This document shows, one piece after another, positions 35,696 to 44,517 of a stretch of 64,000 nt of DNA (its first letter is position 1; the number at the start of each line of letters is the position of its first letter). The notes beneath the pieces are model-generated. The model had not been told where the DNA came from. It searched no databases and saw only the letters and a list, made by a program, of their open reading frames with translations. This stretch comes from JALYNX01 sp963746905 (GTDB taxonomy: Bacteria > Actinomycetota > Acidimicrobiia > Spongiisociales > ZC4RG35). Location of the stretch: positions 186,001-250,000 of the forward strand of contig CAVVCY010000003.1 of assembly GCA_963746905.1 (NCBI GenBank), read 5' to 3'. The position numbers and the translations under genes are program-made.

Positions 35696-37333
35696 CTAGA
35701 AGTCCATTCCTCCGCCGCCGTCGTGGCCGTGGCCGCCACCCATGGAGGGGGCGTCTTCCTTCTCCTCGGCCACCAGGGCCTCGGTGGTCAGAAGCAGGGC
35801 CGCAATCGAAGCCGCGTTCTGCAGCGTCGACCGGGTCACTTTGGCCGGGTCGATGACGCCGGACTTGACCAGGTCCTCGTACTCGCCAGAGGCAGCATTG
35901 AAGCCGGTGTTGCCCTCAGCATTCCGCACCCGCTCGACGACGACGCCGCCCTCGAAACCGGCGTTGACTGCGATCTGGCGCAACGGCTCTTCGATTGCCT
36001 TGCGCACAATGGCGCGCCCGGTCTTCTCGTCGTCGCCACCGCCACGCATCTTGTCGATCGTGGTCTGTGCCCGGAGCAAAGCCACACCGCCGCCAGGGAC
36101 AATCCCCTCTTCGACGGCAGCACGAGTCGCCGACACGGCGTCCTCGATGCGGTGCTTCTTCTCCTTGAGCTCGACCTCGGTGGCCGCGCCGACCTTGATC
36201 ACCACTACACCGCCGGAGAGCTTGGCGAGACGCTCCTGGAGCTTCTCCTTATCCCAGTCGGAATCAGTGTTGTCGATCTCACGCTCGATTTGCTTGATGC
36301 GAGCCTTGACGTCCGCCTCGGACCCGGCACCATCGATGATGGTGGTGTTGTCCTTGGTTGTCACGATCTTGCGGGCCCGGCCCAGCATGTCGAGGGTGAC
36401 GTTCTCCAGCTTGAGCCCGACCTCCTCGGAGATGACCGTGCCGCCCGTCAAGGTGGCGATGTCCTGGAGCATGGCCTTGCGGCGCTCTCCAAAACCCGGA
36501 GCCTTGACAGCGATCGACGAGAACGTGCCGCGGATCTTGTTGACCACCAGGGTGGCCAGGGCCTCGCCCTCGACGTCCTCGGCGATGACCAGCACGCCTT
36601 TACCGGACGTCATGACCTTCTCGAGAACCGGGACCAAATCGTTGACCGAGCTGATCTTCTGGTTGGCGATGAGGATGTAGGGGTCCTCGAGCACCGCTTC
36701 CTGCCGATCGGGATCTGTCACGAAGTAGAAGTTGAGATAGCCCTTGTCGAACTGCATGCCCTCGGTGAACTCGAGTTCCAGACCGAAGGTCTGACCCTCC
36801 TCCACCGTGATCACGCCGTCCTTGCCGACCTTGTCCATCGCCTCGGCGATGACCTTGCCAATGGTCGGATCGTTGTTGGCCGAAATCGAGGCCACATTTG
36901 CGATCTCGTCGCTGGTCTCGATGTCTCTCGCCATTTCGCCGATCGCCTCGACCACCTTCTCGACGGCGGCTTCGATGCCGCGCTTCAGGTCCATCGGGTT
37001 GGCACCTGCCGCAACGTTGCGAAGGCCTTCCCGGACCATTGCCTGGGCGAGGACCGTCGCGGTAGTGGTTCCGTCACCGGCAACGTCGTTGGTCTTGGTG
37101 GCTACTTCCTTGGCGAGCTGGGCACCCATGTTCTCGTACGGGTCGTCGAGCTCGATCTCCTTGGCGATCGTCACCCCGTCATTGGTGATGGTGGGTGCGC
37201 CCCACTTCTTCTCCAGGACGACGTTGCGACCCTTGGGGCCGAGTGTCACCTTTACCGTGTCGGCGAGCTTGTTTACGCCCGCCTCGAGGCCACGTCGGGC
37301 CTCCTCGTTGAAGCGAAGTTCCTTCGCTGCCAT
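35696..37333 (-). CDS. groEL: Chaperonin GroEL
   Basis: A 545-residue type I chaperonin subunit. ATP-binding landmarks are VTLGPKGRNVVLEKKWGAP, NDGVTIAKEIEL and GDGTTTATVLAQ, with GIVPGGGVALLRA near the C-terminus. The tail ends GGGHGHDGGGGMDF, in the Gly-Met-rich style of housekeeping copies with extra histidines. It forms the double ring that folds proteins with GroES. It follows groES by 13 bases, with TTAGGAG as ribosome binding site, and shares the upstream CIRCE control. Confidence 0.98.
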   Translation of the reverse strand: MAAKELRFNEEARRGLEAGVNKLADTVKVTLGPKGRNVVLEKKWGAPTITNDGVTIAKEIELDDPYENMGAQLAKEVATKTNDVAGDGTTTATVLAQAMVREGLRNVAAGANPMDLKRGIEAAVEKVVEAIGEMARDIETSDEIANVASISANNDPTIGKVIAEAMDKVGKDGVITVEEGQTFGLELEFTEGMQFDKGYLNFYFVTDPDRQEAVLEDPYILIANQKISSVNDLVPVLEKVMTSGKGVLVIAEDVEGEALATLVVNKIRGTFSSIAVKAPGFGERRKAMLQDIATLTGGTVISEEVGLKLENVTLDMLGRARKIVTTKDNTTIIDGAGSEADVKARIKQIEREIDNTDSDWDKEKLQERLAKLSGGVVVIKVGAATEVELKEKKHRIEDAVSATRAAVEEGIVPGGGVALLRAQTTIDKMRGGGDDEKTGRAIVRKAIEEPLRQIAVNAGFEGGVVVERVRNAEGNTGFNAASGEYEDLVKSGVIDPAKVTRSTLQNAASIAALLLTTEALVAEEKEDAPSMGGGHGHDGGGGMDF

Positions 37334-37346
37334 TTCTCATCAACTC

Positions 37347-37637
37347 CTAATTGACGACGGCGAGAAGGTCACGCTCAGAGAGGACGAGGTATTCGTCCGA
37401 GTCGAGCTTCACCTCCGTGCCGGCGAACTTCGAATAGAGGACCTTGTCGCCGACCGAGACATCCATTGGGATCCGGTCGCCGTCCTCATCGCGGGCCCCT
37501 GGGCCGACAGCGATGACCTCGCCAATCTGGGGCTTCTCCTTGGCGGTGTCGGGGATGACCAACCCTGAGGGGGTGCGGGATTCCGCTTCCTCTGTGGGCT
37601 TGACCACCACTCGGTCACCGAGCGGCTGAAGCTTCAT
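37347..37637 (-). CDS. groES: Co-chaperonin GroES
   Basis: 96 residues with the standard LQPLGDRVVVKPTEEAE start, the mobile loop (SRTPSGLVIPDTAKEKPQ) that contacts GroEL and VGDKVLYSKFAGTEVKLD. AAGGAGGAG lies upstream of the ATG. It caps the GroEL ring. Two HrcA-type operators sit about 100-160 bases upstream. Confidence 0.98.
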   Translation of the reverse strand: MKLQPLGDRVVVKPTEEAESRTPSGLVIPDTAKEKPQIGEVIAVGPGARDEDGDRIPMDVSVGDKVLYSKFAGTEVKLDSDEYLVLSERDLLAVVN

Positions 37638-37734
37638 TCTTCTGCTCCTCCTTGAAGCGCCTGCGTTTCCTTGCCTCAGGCTTCACACTGCGACCCCGAA
37701 ACAAACCGGGGGCCAACGTGTGAGGTCCTGTGGA

Positions 37735-37761
37735 TTAGCACTCGGATAACTCGAGTGCCAG
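37735..37761 (-). promoter_or_regulatory. CIRCE operator 1 (HrcA binding site)
   Basis: TTAGCACTC, nine spacer bases, then GAGTGCCAG. The left arm matches the CIRCE consensus exactly and the right arm in seven of nine positions. It lies nearer to groES. Confidence 0.88.
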
Positions 37762-37767
37762 CCAAAT

Positions 37768-37794
37768 TTAGCACTCGGCCGCTGAGACTGCTAA
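37768..37794 (-). promoter_or_regulatory. CIRCE operator 2 (HrcA binding site)
   Basis: TTAGCACTC, nine spacer bases, then GACTGCTAA (eight of nine right-arm positions match). It is six bases from operator 1 and just downstream of the tsaD stop, so groESL has its own promoter here. Confidence 0.88.
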
Positions 37795-37816
37795 TTGAGA
37801 TCTGAGTCGACGAGAC

Positions 37817-38821
37817 TCAACCCAGGACCCGCCCCGGGTCTACATTCTCGGCCCAATCGGTGATGCGACCCTCGCCGAGCCAATGTGCTCCGGCAACTCC
37901 GATCATCGCAGCGTTATCGGTGCAGAGAAGCGGGCTGGGCAGGGCGAGACGCACCCCTCGCTTGTCCGCCTCCTCGGCGAAACGCTCCCGCAGTCGCCGG
38001 TTGGCGAGCACACCACCACCACCGCCCACCACCCCCGCCCCGGTCTGATCGACCGCGTTGAAGCGTCTTGGTGACGAGAACCTCGACGATCGCCTCCTGC
38101 ACCGAAGCCGCCACGTCGGCCAGCGGCGGAAGCTCGGACGCAGCCTGGGCCTTTGCGATGAAATTGACCACCGAGGTTTTGAGTCCGGAGAATGGAGAGC
38201 GAATGGCCGATCGGGCAAGGCACGGGGAAACTCGACTGCGGCTCGGTCCCCGCCTTCAGAGGCAAGATCGATTGCCGGGCCACCGGGGAAGCCGAGACCC
38301 ATCACCCGGGCCAGTTTGTCGAACGCCTCGCCGGCAGCATCGTCGATGGTCTGGCCCACGGTCTCGTAGTCGCCCCATCCACGGACATGGACGATCTGAG
38401 AATGGCCACCTGAGGCGAGCAGGGCAACGCAGGGTGGCTCGAAGTCGCCGAACTCAATACGGGGAGCCATCAAGTGCCCCTCCATGTGGTCGATTCCCAC
38501 GAATGGCAGCTGTCGTGCCCACGCAGTCGCTTTGGCAAAGGAGTGGCCGACCAACAAGGCCCCCACCAACCCGGGACCGGCCGTTGCGGCGACACCGTCG
38601 AGGTCCGCGGGATGGACCCCTGCTTCCTGGAGGGCACGATGGGTCAGTGATCGAATCGCCTCGACGTGGGCTCGGGCAGCCAACTCAGGGACGACGCCTC
38701 CAAACCGGGCGTGTAGATCGACCTGGGACGACACCACGTTGGACAGCGGCTCAGTCCCCCTCACCACGGCCACAGCGGTCTCGTCACAACTGGTCTCGAA
38801 GGCAAGGACCAGAGGCGTCAT
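37817..38821 (-). CDS. tsaD: tRNA N6-adenosine threonylcarbamoyltransferase TsaD, with two compensating frame shifts
   Basis: TsaD transfers the threonylcarbamoyl group onto A37 of ANN-decoding tRNAs together with TsaB and TsaE. Seen here are FETSCDETAVAVV, the metal-binding HMEGH (H122, H126), GGHSQIVHV and the C-terminal GGGVLANRRLRERF and CTDNAAMIGVAG. Between about 38192 and 38057 the frame yields nonsense, while the expected LKTSVVNFIAKAQAASEL and VQEAIVEVLVTKTLQ are in another frame. One lost T and one extra C explain it. For an essential gene, consensus error is the likelier reading. ATGA overlap with rimI. Confidence 0.93.
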   Translation of the reverse strand: MTPLVLAFETSCDETAVAVVRGTEPLSNVVSSQVDLHARFGGVVPELAARAHVEAIRSLTHRALQEAGVHPADLDGVAATAGPGLVGALLVGHSFAKATAWARQLPFVGIDHMEGHLMAPRIEFGDFEPPCVALLASGGHSQIVHVRGWGDYETVGQTIDDAAGEAFDKLARVMGLGFPGGPAIDLASEGGDRAAVEFPRALPDRPFALHSPDSKPRWSISSQRPRLRPSFRRWPTWRLRCRRRSSRFSSPRRFNAVDQTGAGVVGGGGGVLANRRLRERFAEEADKRGVRLALPSPLLCTDNAAMIGVAGAHWLGEGRITDWAENVDPGRVLG

Positions 38822-39294
38822 CGCAGACTCTCCAGGCGCTCGCGGTATTCGTCGCCGTCGATGTCGTGAACCCAGAGGATGAGGGCGTCGTCGTCCCGTA
38901 GTAGCCCTTCCTCAGCCCGACCGGAGCGAGACCGAAAGCTGCATACAGCGATCTGGCCGGATGGTTGCGGGAGCGAACCTCGAGCGTGAGATGGCGGGCA
39001 CCCCTATCAATGGCGGCATGATCAGCGCCGTCAGCAGACGGCTTCCGACTCTCTGTCTCCTCGAGTCGGGAGCCACCAGCAGGTTGGTGACGTGGGCATC
39101 ATCGCCCACCACCATGATCCCGCCGAAACCCGACCAGCATCTCGTCCTCGGCTCACCAGATACGTGCGGTTGTCAGCAGCCAGCTCGTCGCGAAACACGC
39201 GGGCACTCCAAGGCTGGGGACGATCGATGGCCTCGAGCTCCACTGCGGCCTCGACATCGGAATCGGCAAAGCTCCTGATCGTCACAGCTTTCAT
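38818..39294 (-). CDS. rimI: Ribosomal-protein-alanine N-acetyltransferase RimI, several single-base shifts
   Basis: A GNAT enzyme that acetylates the N-terminal alanine of S18 and lies in its usual place in the tsa operon. The pieces are read in different frames: MKAVTIRSFADSDVEAAVEL and AADNRTYLV; then MVVGDDAHVTNLLVAPDSRR; then RGARHLTLEVRSRNHPARSL; then the C-terminus ending RERLESLR. About four one-base changes (near 39150, 39119, 39018 and 38898) separate them, with no net change, so start (ATG 39294) and stop agree. It overlaps tsaB and tsaD by four bases each. Confidence 0.8.
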
Positions 39295-40001
39295 TCCGAC
39301 CCCCATGGCCCCTCCTGACGCAGCTTGGCCCAGTTGATGGTGACATCGGGCTCACGGAGATAGAGGGGCCTGATCTCATCGGGCGCCGGGAATTCACCCC
39401 GTTCGTACTTCGCCCGGGCGGCTTCGGCCAGCGTCACGGCATACGGATAGCGAGGCCGCCCGGTCTTGACCCGGTGCAACCCCAGCAGCAAGCCTTCCGG
39501 CAGAGCTCCAACATCACCCACTACCAGGCTCTCATCCGGGCTCGAATCCAGCTGGGCGGCCAACACCTCAGGTCTCATCAGCTCCAATGGGCCTTCCTTG
39601 ACCACTCCTCCAGGCACCGGCCGATAGCGGGCGACGGCCAGCTCGCCGCGGCGCACGTCGACCACTGCCCAGATCAGCCGGTGCCCGGTGCGGGCCTCGA
39701 GGGCGATCGCGTCCAAGGAGATGGCAGGGATCACGGGGATCCCGAAGGCGGCTGCCAGACCTTGAGCCGTCGCAACACCTACCCGGATCCCTGTGTAGAG
39801 GCCGGGACCGATGTCCACCACCACTGCGTCGAGTGCCGACGGTGACCAGCCCACCTGGTCGAAGCAGAAGTCGATGGCGGGGACCAGGAAGGTGGCATGA
39901 CCCATCCGGTCGATTCTTGACGCGGCGGCGAGTGTGGATGCGTCCTCGACGAGTGCCACCGAGGATCCCGGGGTGGACGTCTCGATGGCCAGAATCTTCA
40001 C
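39291..40001 (-). CDS. tsaB: tRNA threonylcarbamoyladenosine biosynthesis protein TsaB
   Basis: A 236-residue ASKHA-fold protein. The start MKILAIETSTPGSSVALV is diagnostic, as are IGPGLYTGIRVGVATAQGLA and the terminal IRPLYLREPDV. TsaB is the scaffold partner of TsaD in t6A formation. It uses a GTG start overlapping the tsaE stop, continuing the coupled chain. Unlike its neighbours rimI and tsaD, its frame is intact. Confidence 0.96.
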   Translation of the reverse strand: MKILAIETSTPGSSVALVEDASTLAAASRIDRMGHATFLVPAIDFCFDQVGWSPSALDAVVVDIGPGLYTGIRVGVATAQGLAAAFGIPVIPAISLDAIALEARTGHRLIWAVVDVRRGELAVARYRPVPGGVVKEGPLELMRPEVLAAQLDSSPDESLVVGDVGALPEGLLLGLHRVKTGRPRYPYAVTLAEAARAKYERGEFPAPDEIRPLYLREPDVTINWAKLRQEGPWGSE

Positions 40002-40450
40002 GTGACGGTCTCCAGGTCACGATCGAGCCAATCCCCGCTGGGCACAAGACGCAACAGCCTGGTTTCGTCGCCGTTGACGACGAACTCGATGCGGAGGTGA
40101 TCCTCTGGAAGCGCTGATTCGACGGCGTCCCCCCACTCGATGACCAGCACACCCTCGGCCGCCAATTCGAACACATCGAGATCCTCGAACTCGTGCAGTG
40201 AGCCAAGCCGGTAGACATCGACATGGACGACCGGCATGAAGCCAGAGCCGTACTGGCGCACCAGGACAAAGGACGGGCTGACAACCAACTCCTCGACCCC
40301 GAGCCCCTCGCAGAGGCCACCGGTGAAGAGAGTCTTCCCGGCTCCGAGACCGCCCGCTAGCTCGACCACATCACCTGGCCTCAGGGCTGCAGCCAATCGT
40401 CGACCTGCGGCTCTCGTGTCGTCGGCGGTCGGGCAGAAGACCTCGATCAT
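39998..40450 (-). CDS. tsaE: tRNA threonylcarbamoyladenosine biosynthesis ATPase TsaE
   Basis: About 150 residues from ATG 40450 (MIEVFCPTADDTRAAGRRL). It carries Walker A GGLGAGKTLF, SPSFVLVRQY, HVDVYRL and VIEWGD, all standard TsaE features. It drives the TsaBD cycle by ATP hydrolysis. The frame is open for another 63 codons upstream into udg, but the ATGA overlap at 40447-40450 marks the real start. Confidence 0.96.
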   Translation of the reverse strand: MIEVFCPTADDTRAAGRRLAAALRPGDVVELAGGLGAGKTLFTGGLCEGLGVEELVVSPSFVLVRQYGSGFMPVVHVDVYRLGSLHEFEDLDVFELAAEGVLVIEWGDAVESALPEDHLRIEFVVNGDETRLLRLVPSGDWLDRDLETVT

Positions 40451-41112
40451 CCGAACAGCTCCATCTGGGAGGACTCTTCCTTCATGATCTCGCTCGTGAC
40501 CGCCTCCGGCTGGCTGGGGCGATCGAGGATCGACCGGACCAGGAGAAAGTCCTCTCGCATCTGGTCGGTCACGCGGTCCCCTCCTCGCAAGGCGGCGGCC
40601 GGGTGAAAAGTCGGCACCAACGACGACCCGAGCCACCATGGATGAATCCTCCCACGGAGTCTGGTGATACCGATTTCGGTGCCGAGGAGGAGCTTGGTGG
40701 CGAAGTTGCCCAGGGTGAGCACAACCTCAGGGCTGATCAAACGGATCTGCTCGCGAAGGTAGCCCTTGCAAGAGTCGATTTCGTCGGGACGCGGATCCCG
40801 ATTACCCGGTGGGCGACATTTGAGGACATTGGCGATGTAGACCTCGGCTCGCTGAAGTCCGATCTCCCCAAGCAAGGTGTCGAGCAGTTTGCCGGCAGCC
40901 CCGACAAAAGGCTCTCCTTGCAGGTCCTCGTTCTTGCCGGGCGCCTCACCGATGAGCATCAGCCTCGCCTCGTAGCTACCGACCCCGAACACGACGTTGG
41001 TGCGAGTCTGGGACAGACCGCAATCAGTGCAGACGAGGGCGCGGGCTCGGAGCTCTTCGAGAACGGGGATGTGGTCGCTCACCGGTTTGGCCATTGTGCC
41101 AAACCCGATCAC
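40447..41112 (-). CDS. Uracil-DNA glycosylase, family 4/5 type
   Basis: 221 residues. Iron-sulfur cysteines are present (CTDCGLSQ and CRPPGNRDPRPDEIDSC), with motif A GEAPGKNEDLQGEPFVG and motif B TFHPAAAL, as in thermophile-type family 4 UDGs. It removes uracil from DNA. In many actinobacteria this gene is not part of the tsa operon; here it is coupled by ATGA overlaps on both sides. Start could be the ATG at 41112 or the ATG six codons later. Confidence 0.92.
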   Translation of the reverse strand: MIGFGTMAKPVSDHIPVLEELRARALVCTDCGLSQTRTNVVFGVGSYEARLMLIGEAPGKNEDLQGEPFVGAAGKLLDTLLGEIGLQRAEVYIANVLKCRPPGNRDPRPDEIDSCKGYLREQIRLISPEVVLTLGNFATKLLLGTEIGITRLRGRIHPWWLGSSLVPTFHPAAALRGGDRVTDQMREDFLLVRSILDRPSQPEAVTSEIMKEESSQMELFG

Positions 41113-41993
41113 CTCATGGATGCGCGCACCGAAAGTTCCACGGCTTCGGCCGTGGCGCCAAAAGCCGCCTCGGCCGCCGCCTCGACATCGCAGGGGATCG
41201 CTCCGCAGGACACCACGAAGGCAATGTCACCATCAAAACTGGTGTGCACCGGGCGGATACAGACAGCCAGAGCGTCGTGTGAGCGAATCGCCAATCGCGC
41301 CAACTCGTTGCGTGTCATCATGAAATCGGTTGCTATGACAACCAAGGTGGTGTTGGTCATTGGGCTTTCCGGGATCACCGGTGGGCCAGGCTCGTGCGGA
41401 CCACCTGTCAAAGGCTCTCCGCTGAGAGTGAACAAATCGCCAACAGCGTTGACCACCACCAACACGCCAACTGTCGCATCACCGACGCGGCGGACCGCGG
41501 ATCCGAGTCCACCTGGCTGCACGTACTCAAACCCACGCCACTTCGCAACCGTCGCGCCCGTGCCTGCGCCGATTGTTCCGTTTTGCACCGGGTCACTCGA
41601 CGCGGCCAAATAAGCAGCCTCCCCCTGATCAGGCCCTGGACGCAGGCTCGTGCCTTCGGGCTTCAGATCGAAGATGACTGCCGCCGGAACGATTGGCACT
41701 CTGGCGAAGGGAGTCTCATGGCCCCTCCCGTCGACTTCGAGCGCCCTGACCACCCCATCGGCAGCAGCCAGGCCGAATGCGCTGCCGCCGGTAAGAAGGA
41801 TCGCCTGGGCCTGCTCGACACGCATTCCAGGTTGGAGGAGGGCGGTCTCGCGGGAGCCGGGCGCCGCACCACGAACGTCGACAGCGACCACATTGGGCTC
41901 GGGCAGAATCACGACCGTGCAGCCGGTGCCGGCCGACGGATCGGACCAGTGACCGACCTCGATGCCGGGGACGGCGGTGATGGTGTCGTTCAC
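41109..41993 (-). CDS. P1 family peptidase (DmpA/NylC-like, S58)
   Basis: About 294 residues from the GTG at 41993, which overlaps the alr stop by four bases. Seen: GIEVGHWSD, TGCTVVILPE, LLTGGSAFGLAAADGVV and TNTTLVVIATDF, which contains the Asn-Thr self-cleavage site and threonine nucleophile of this Ntn-hydrolase-like family. Members are aminopeptidases or cyclic/oligomeric amide hydrolases. The biological substrate is unknown. Position after alr suggests amino-acid or peptide metabolism. Confidence 0.88.
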   Translation of the reverse strand: MNDTITAVPGIEVGHWSDPSAGTGCTVVILPEPNVVAVDVRGAAPGSRETALLQPGMRVEQAQAILLTGGSAFGLAAADGVVRALEVDGRGHETPFARVPIVPAAVIFDLKPEGTSLRPGPDQGEAAYLAASSDPVQNGTIGAGTGATVAKWRGFEYVQPGGLGSAVRRVGDATVGVLVVVNAVGDLFTLSGEPLTGGPHEPGPPVIPESPMTNTTLVVIATDFMMTRNELARLAIRSHDALAVCIRPVHTSFDGDIAFVVSCGAIPCDVEAAAEAAFGATAEAVELSVRASMR

Positions 41994-43063
41994 GGCAGAT
42001 ATCTCCGCGGGACGCGGGGGCCGATTTCGCACACCACCTCGTAGGAAATGGTGCCGAGGATTTGGGCCCAGCGATCGGCGTCAATCGCAGCCTCGCCTTG
42101 CTCGCCCAGGACCACCACCTCATCCCCGGGCCGGACGTCGGAATCGCCAACATCGATCACGATCTGATCCATGGTCACCGTGCCGGCCAGAGGGAATGCG
42201 CGGCCGCCAATCAAGGCCGAACCGGTCTCCGACAGCCTCCGAGGAAACCCGTCGGCGTAGCCGATCGGAGCGGTCGCCACTGTCGAATCCACCATAAGGG
42301 GCCGGATCCTTCCATAGCTCGGCCTGGCGCCCGCCTCGAGGCGTTGGACGTGTGAGACGTGGGTCACGATCCGCATCGCCGGCCTGAGGGGGACCAGGTC
42401 TCGCGTTGCCTGGCAAGGATGAAGGCCGTACATGCCGAGCCCGATCCGTGAAAAGCTCCGTCGAGCCTCGGGAAACAGGACGGCACCCGCGGTGTTGGCG
42501 AGATGGGTGAGAGGGGTATCGTAGCGAGAGACCGCCTCATCGAACACGTCTATCTGGTTGCGGGTGAAGGCAGGGTCCTCGTCCGCAACCGAAAAGTGGG
42601 TCCAGATGGCTTCGACAGCGAGCCCGGCCACTCGAACCGCCGTCATTAGATCATGAAGAAGACGAGGTGAGGCACCCACGCGATGCATGCCGGTGTCCAG
42701 CTTGATCTGAATCGTGATGCCGGGCGAGATCGACGCCAGTGCCTCGACGCATGAGATCGAGTAGACGGTCGGGGTTAGGCCCCATGTCGCGATGTCAGCC
42801 ACGGAGCTGGGATCCGGCTCGGAGAGCACCAGGATCGGGGCCTCGATCCCAGCCTCACGCAGCCGGACTCCCTCTTCCACCAAGGCCACCGCCAGCCTGG
42901 TCACCCCGGCCTCCAGGGCGGCTTCGGCAACCGGCGCATCGCCATGGCCGTACGCATCGGCCTTGACCACTGCACAAACCTCTGACGGGGCGATCACTGC
43001 CGCGATCGCGGACACGTTGTGTCTTATCGCCCCGAGGTCGATCTCGGCGTAGGTCGGCCTCAA
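41990..43063 (-). CDS. alr: Alanine racemase
   Basis: A 357-residue PLP enzyme making D-alanine for peptidoglycan. The PLP lysine lies in VVKADAYGHG, the catalytic tyrosine in RIGLGMYGLHP and its partner region, and MDQIVIDVG matches the C-terminal domain. The start is a TTG that overlaps the nnr stop as TTGA. Frame is intact. It is the fixed cell-wall member of this conserved actinobacterial operon. Confidence 0.96.
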   Translation of the reverse strand: MRPTYAEIDLGAIRHNVSAIAAVIAPSEVCAVVKADAYGHGDAPVAEAALEAGVTRLAVALVEEGVRLREAGIEAPILVLSEPDPSSVADIATWGLTPTVYSISCVEALASISPGITIQIKLDTGMHRVGASPRLLHDLMTAVRVAGLAVEAIWTHFSVADEDPAFTRNQIDVFDEAVSRYDTPLTHLANTAGAVLFPEARRSFSRIGLGMYGLHPCQATRDLVPLRPAMRIVTHVSHVQRLEAGARPSYGRIRPLMVDSTVATAPIGYADGFPRRLSETGSALIGGRAFPLAGTVTMDQIVIDVGDSDVRPGDEVVVLGEQGEAAIDADRWAQILGTISYEVVCEIGPRVPRRYLP

Positions 43064-44517
43064 TCTCGACCTCTGTTTTCGGGTCGCTCATGAGCCCCCC
43101 TCCGTGCTTCGCCGGCTCTCCCCCCACCGCTTGCTTCGCTCGCTGGGGGGAGAAATGCAAACTTCCCGACGTGGGTGCTGAGACGGTCTGCAGTGACCGT
43201 GCCGTCGAGCGCCAGGTCGGCCCCGGCGATGCCGTGCCAGTAGGCGGCCGAGACCAGAGCGGTTCGAACATCCAGGCCCCGGGCCCAAAGTGCCCCGGCC
43301 ATACCGGAGAGGACGTCTCCGCTCCCGATCGTGGCCAGCTCAGGCCCGCCGCTGCGCACGACAATCGGGGCACCGCCATCACAGACCAGCGTCGGATTCC
43401 CCTTGAGGAGGACGGTTATCCCCTTCTGCTGAGCCAAGGCGCGGACCGCGTATTCACCGCCACCTACGCCGGCGATCCTCTTGAATTCGCCGTGATGGGG
43501 GGTAACCGCCACCTCGCCGCCGCCATCCAACGCGGCATCGAGCAACTCCGGGGTGAGCCCGCCGGCGTCCAATAGGACCTTGCCCGCCTTGCCGAGGAGG
43601 TGGAGCACTCCTGGATAGTCGGTCTCGGCCAACCCGGGACCGGCCACAACCACATCGAAGCGGTCCAGCTGGTCCTCGATCTCGTCAATGGGCCTGGTCA
43701 GCAAGTCAGGGGCGATCCCGGCGATTGCGTCGGGATGGGGTGAGCCAACCACCACAGAGCCGGCGCCGAAATGGAGGGCGCTGCGGCCGGCGAACACGGC
43801 CGCGCCAATCATCCCTGTCGATCCACCGAGGACCAGCACCGCTCCCGCCGTCCACTTGTGGGTGCGGCGCTCACGAGCCGGTCTGGGGGCGTCCTCCTCG
43901 CCGGCCAGCCACATCGAAGGCTCGCCGCCTTCAATCCCAAGATCGACCACGGTGATCGACCCGCACACATCAGGACCGTCATCCTTGACGTGCCCGGTCT
44001 TCATGTATTGGAAAGTGACGGTCTCGACCGCGTGGAACACCGTCCCTTTTGCCTCGCCGGTGTCCGGATCGAGACCGGTCGGGAAGTCGACCGCCACCAC
44101 AGGGGCGTCGGTCTTGGCCCACTCGTCGACTGCGGGCGGAAGGTCGCTTCGACCACCGCCACCGAAAACCGCGTCAATGACGAGATCCACAGGCACCCGA
44201 GGACCCATCTCGACAACTCTCACTCCGGCTGACCTGGCGAGGCGAGCGGCACGAACCGCCTGTGGGGTCTTCGGCTCGCCCAGTGCCTGGACATCAACCG
44301 CGGCTCCTCGTCGCGCCAGGTAGCGGGCGGCGACGTAGCCATCGCCGCCGTTGTTCCCGGGACCGGCGAGAACCACGACTCGCTTGCCGTAACCGGCCCC
44401 ATGTCGAACCGCGGCAAGGGCAACTGCCAAACCAGCCTGATCCATGGCGGCATCGAGATCACCGGCATAGGCCTGATCGACCCGCCGGTACTCCTCGGCG
44501 GTCAGGATCGGCTTCAC
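43060..44517 (-). CDS. nnr: Bifunctional NAD(P)H-hydrate repair enzyme (epimerase plus dehydratase)
   Basis: It repairs hydrated NAD(P)H. The N-terminal epimerase half shows AGPGNNGGDGYVAARYL and VVAVDFPTGLDPDTG. The C-terminal ADP-dependent dehydratase half shows VLGGSTGMIGAAVFAGRSAL, VVAGPGLAETD, VTPHHGEFKRI and TIGSGDVLSGM. I start it at GTG 44517, which overlaps the aminotransferase stop. The last 35 residues (PPASEASGGG onward) are unlike the family and are encoded by a GC-rich palindromic element, so the gene probably gained a new tail. Confidence 0.93.
   Translation of the reverse strand: MKPILTAEEYRRVDQAYAGDLDAAMDQAGLAVALAAVRHGAGYGKRVVVLAGPGNNGGDGYVAARYLARRGAAVDVQALGEPKTPQAVRAARLARSAGVRVVEMGPRVPVDLVIDAVFGGGGRSDLPPAVDEWAKTDAPVVAVDFPTGLDPDTGEAKGTVFHAVETVTFQYMKTGHVKDDGPDVCGSITVVDLGIEGGEPSMWLAGEEDAPRPARERRTHKWTAGAVLVLGGSTGMIGAAVFAGRSALHFGAGSVVVGSPHPDAIAGIAPDLLTRPIDEIEDQLDRFDVVVAGPGLAETDYPGVLHLLGKAGKVLLDAGGLTPELLDAALDGGGEVAVTPHHGEFKRIAGVGGGEYAVRALAQQKGITVLLKGNPTLVCDGGAPIVVRSGGPELATIGSGDVLSGMAGALWARGLDVRTALVSAAYWHGIAGADLALDGTVTADRLSTHVGKFAFLPPASEASGGGRAGEARRGAHERPENRGRD
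43091..43153. repeat. GC-rich palindromic element at the nnr 3' end
   Basis: Contains a perfect nine-base stem, CTCCCCCCA with TGGGGGGAG, around a loop rich in CTTCGC/GCGAAG words (about 43118-43152), next to a second C-rich run. It resembles the element at 62307 in layout. It encodes the atypical C-terminus of nnr. Coordinates are good to a base or two. Confidence 0.65.

Noticed and set aside
35723..37354. A 543-codon open frame on the plus strand opposite groEL and groES
   Set aside because: It is the antisense shadow of the strongly biased groEL codons; no family features, no ribosome binding site.
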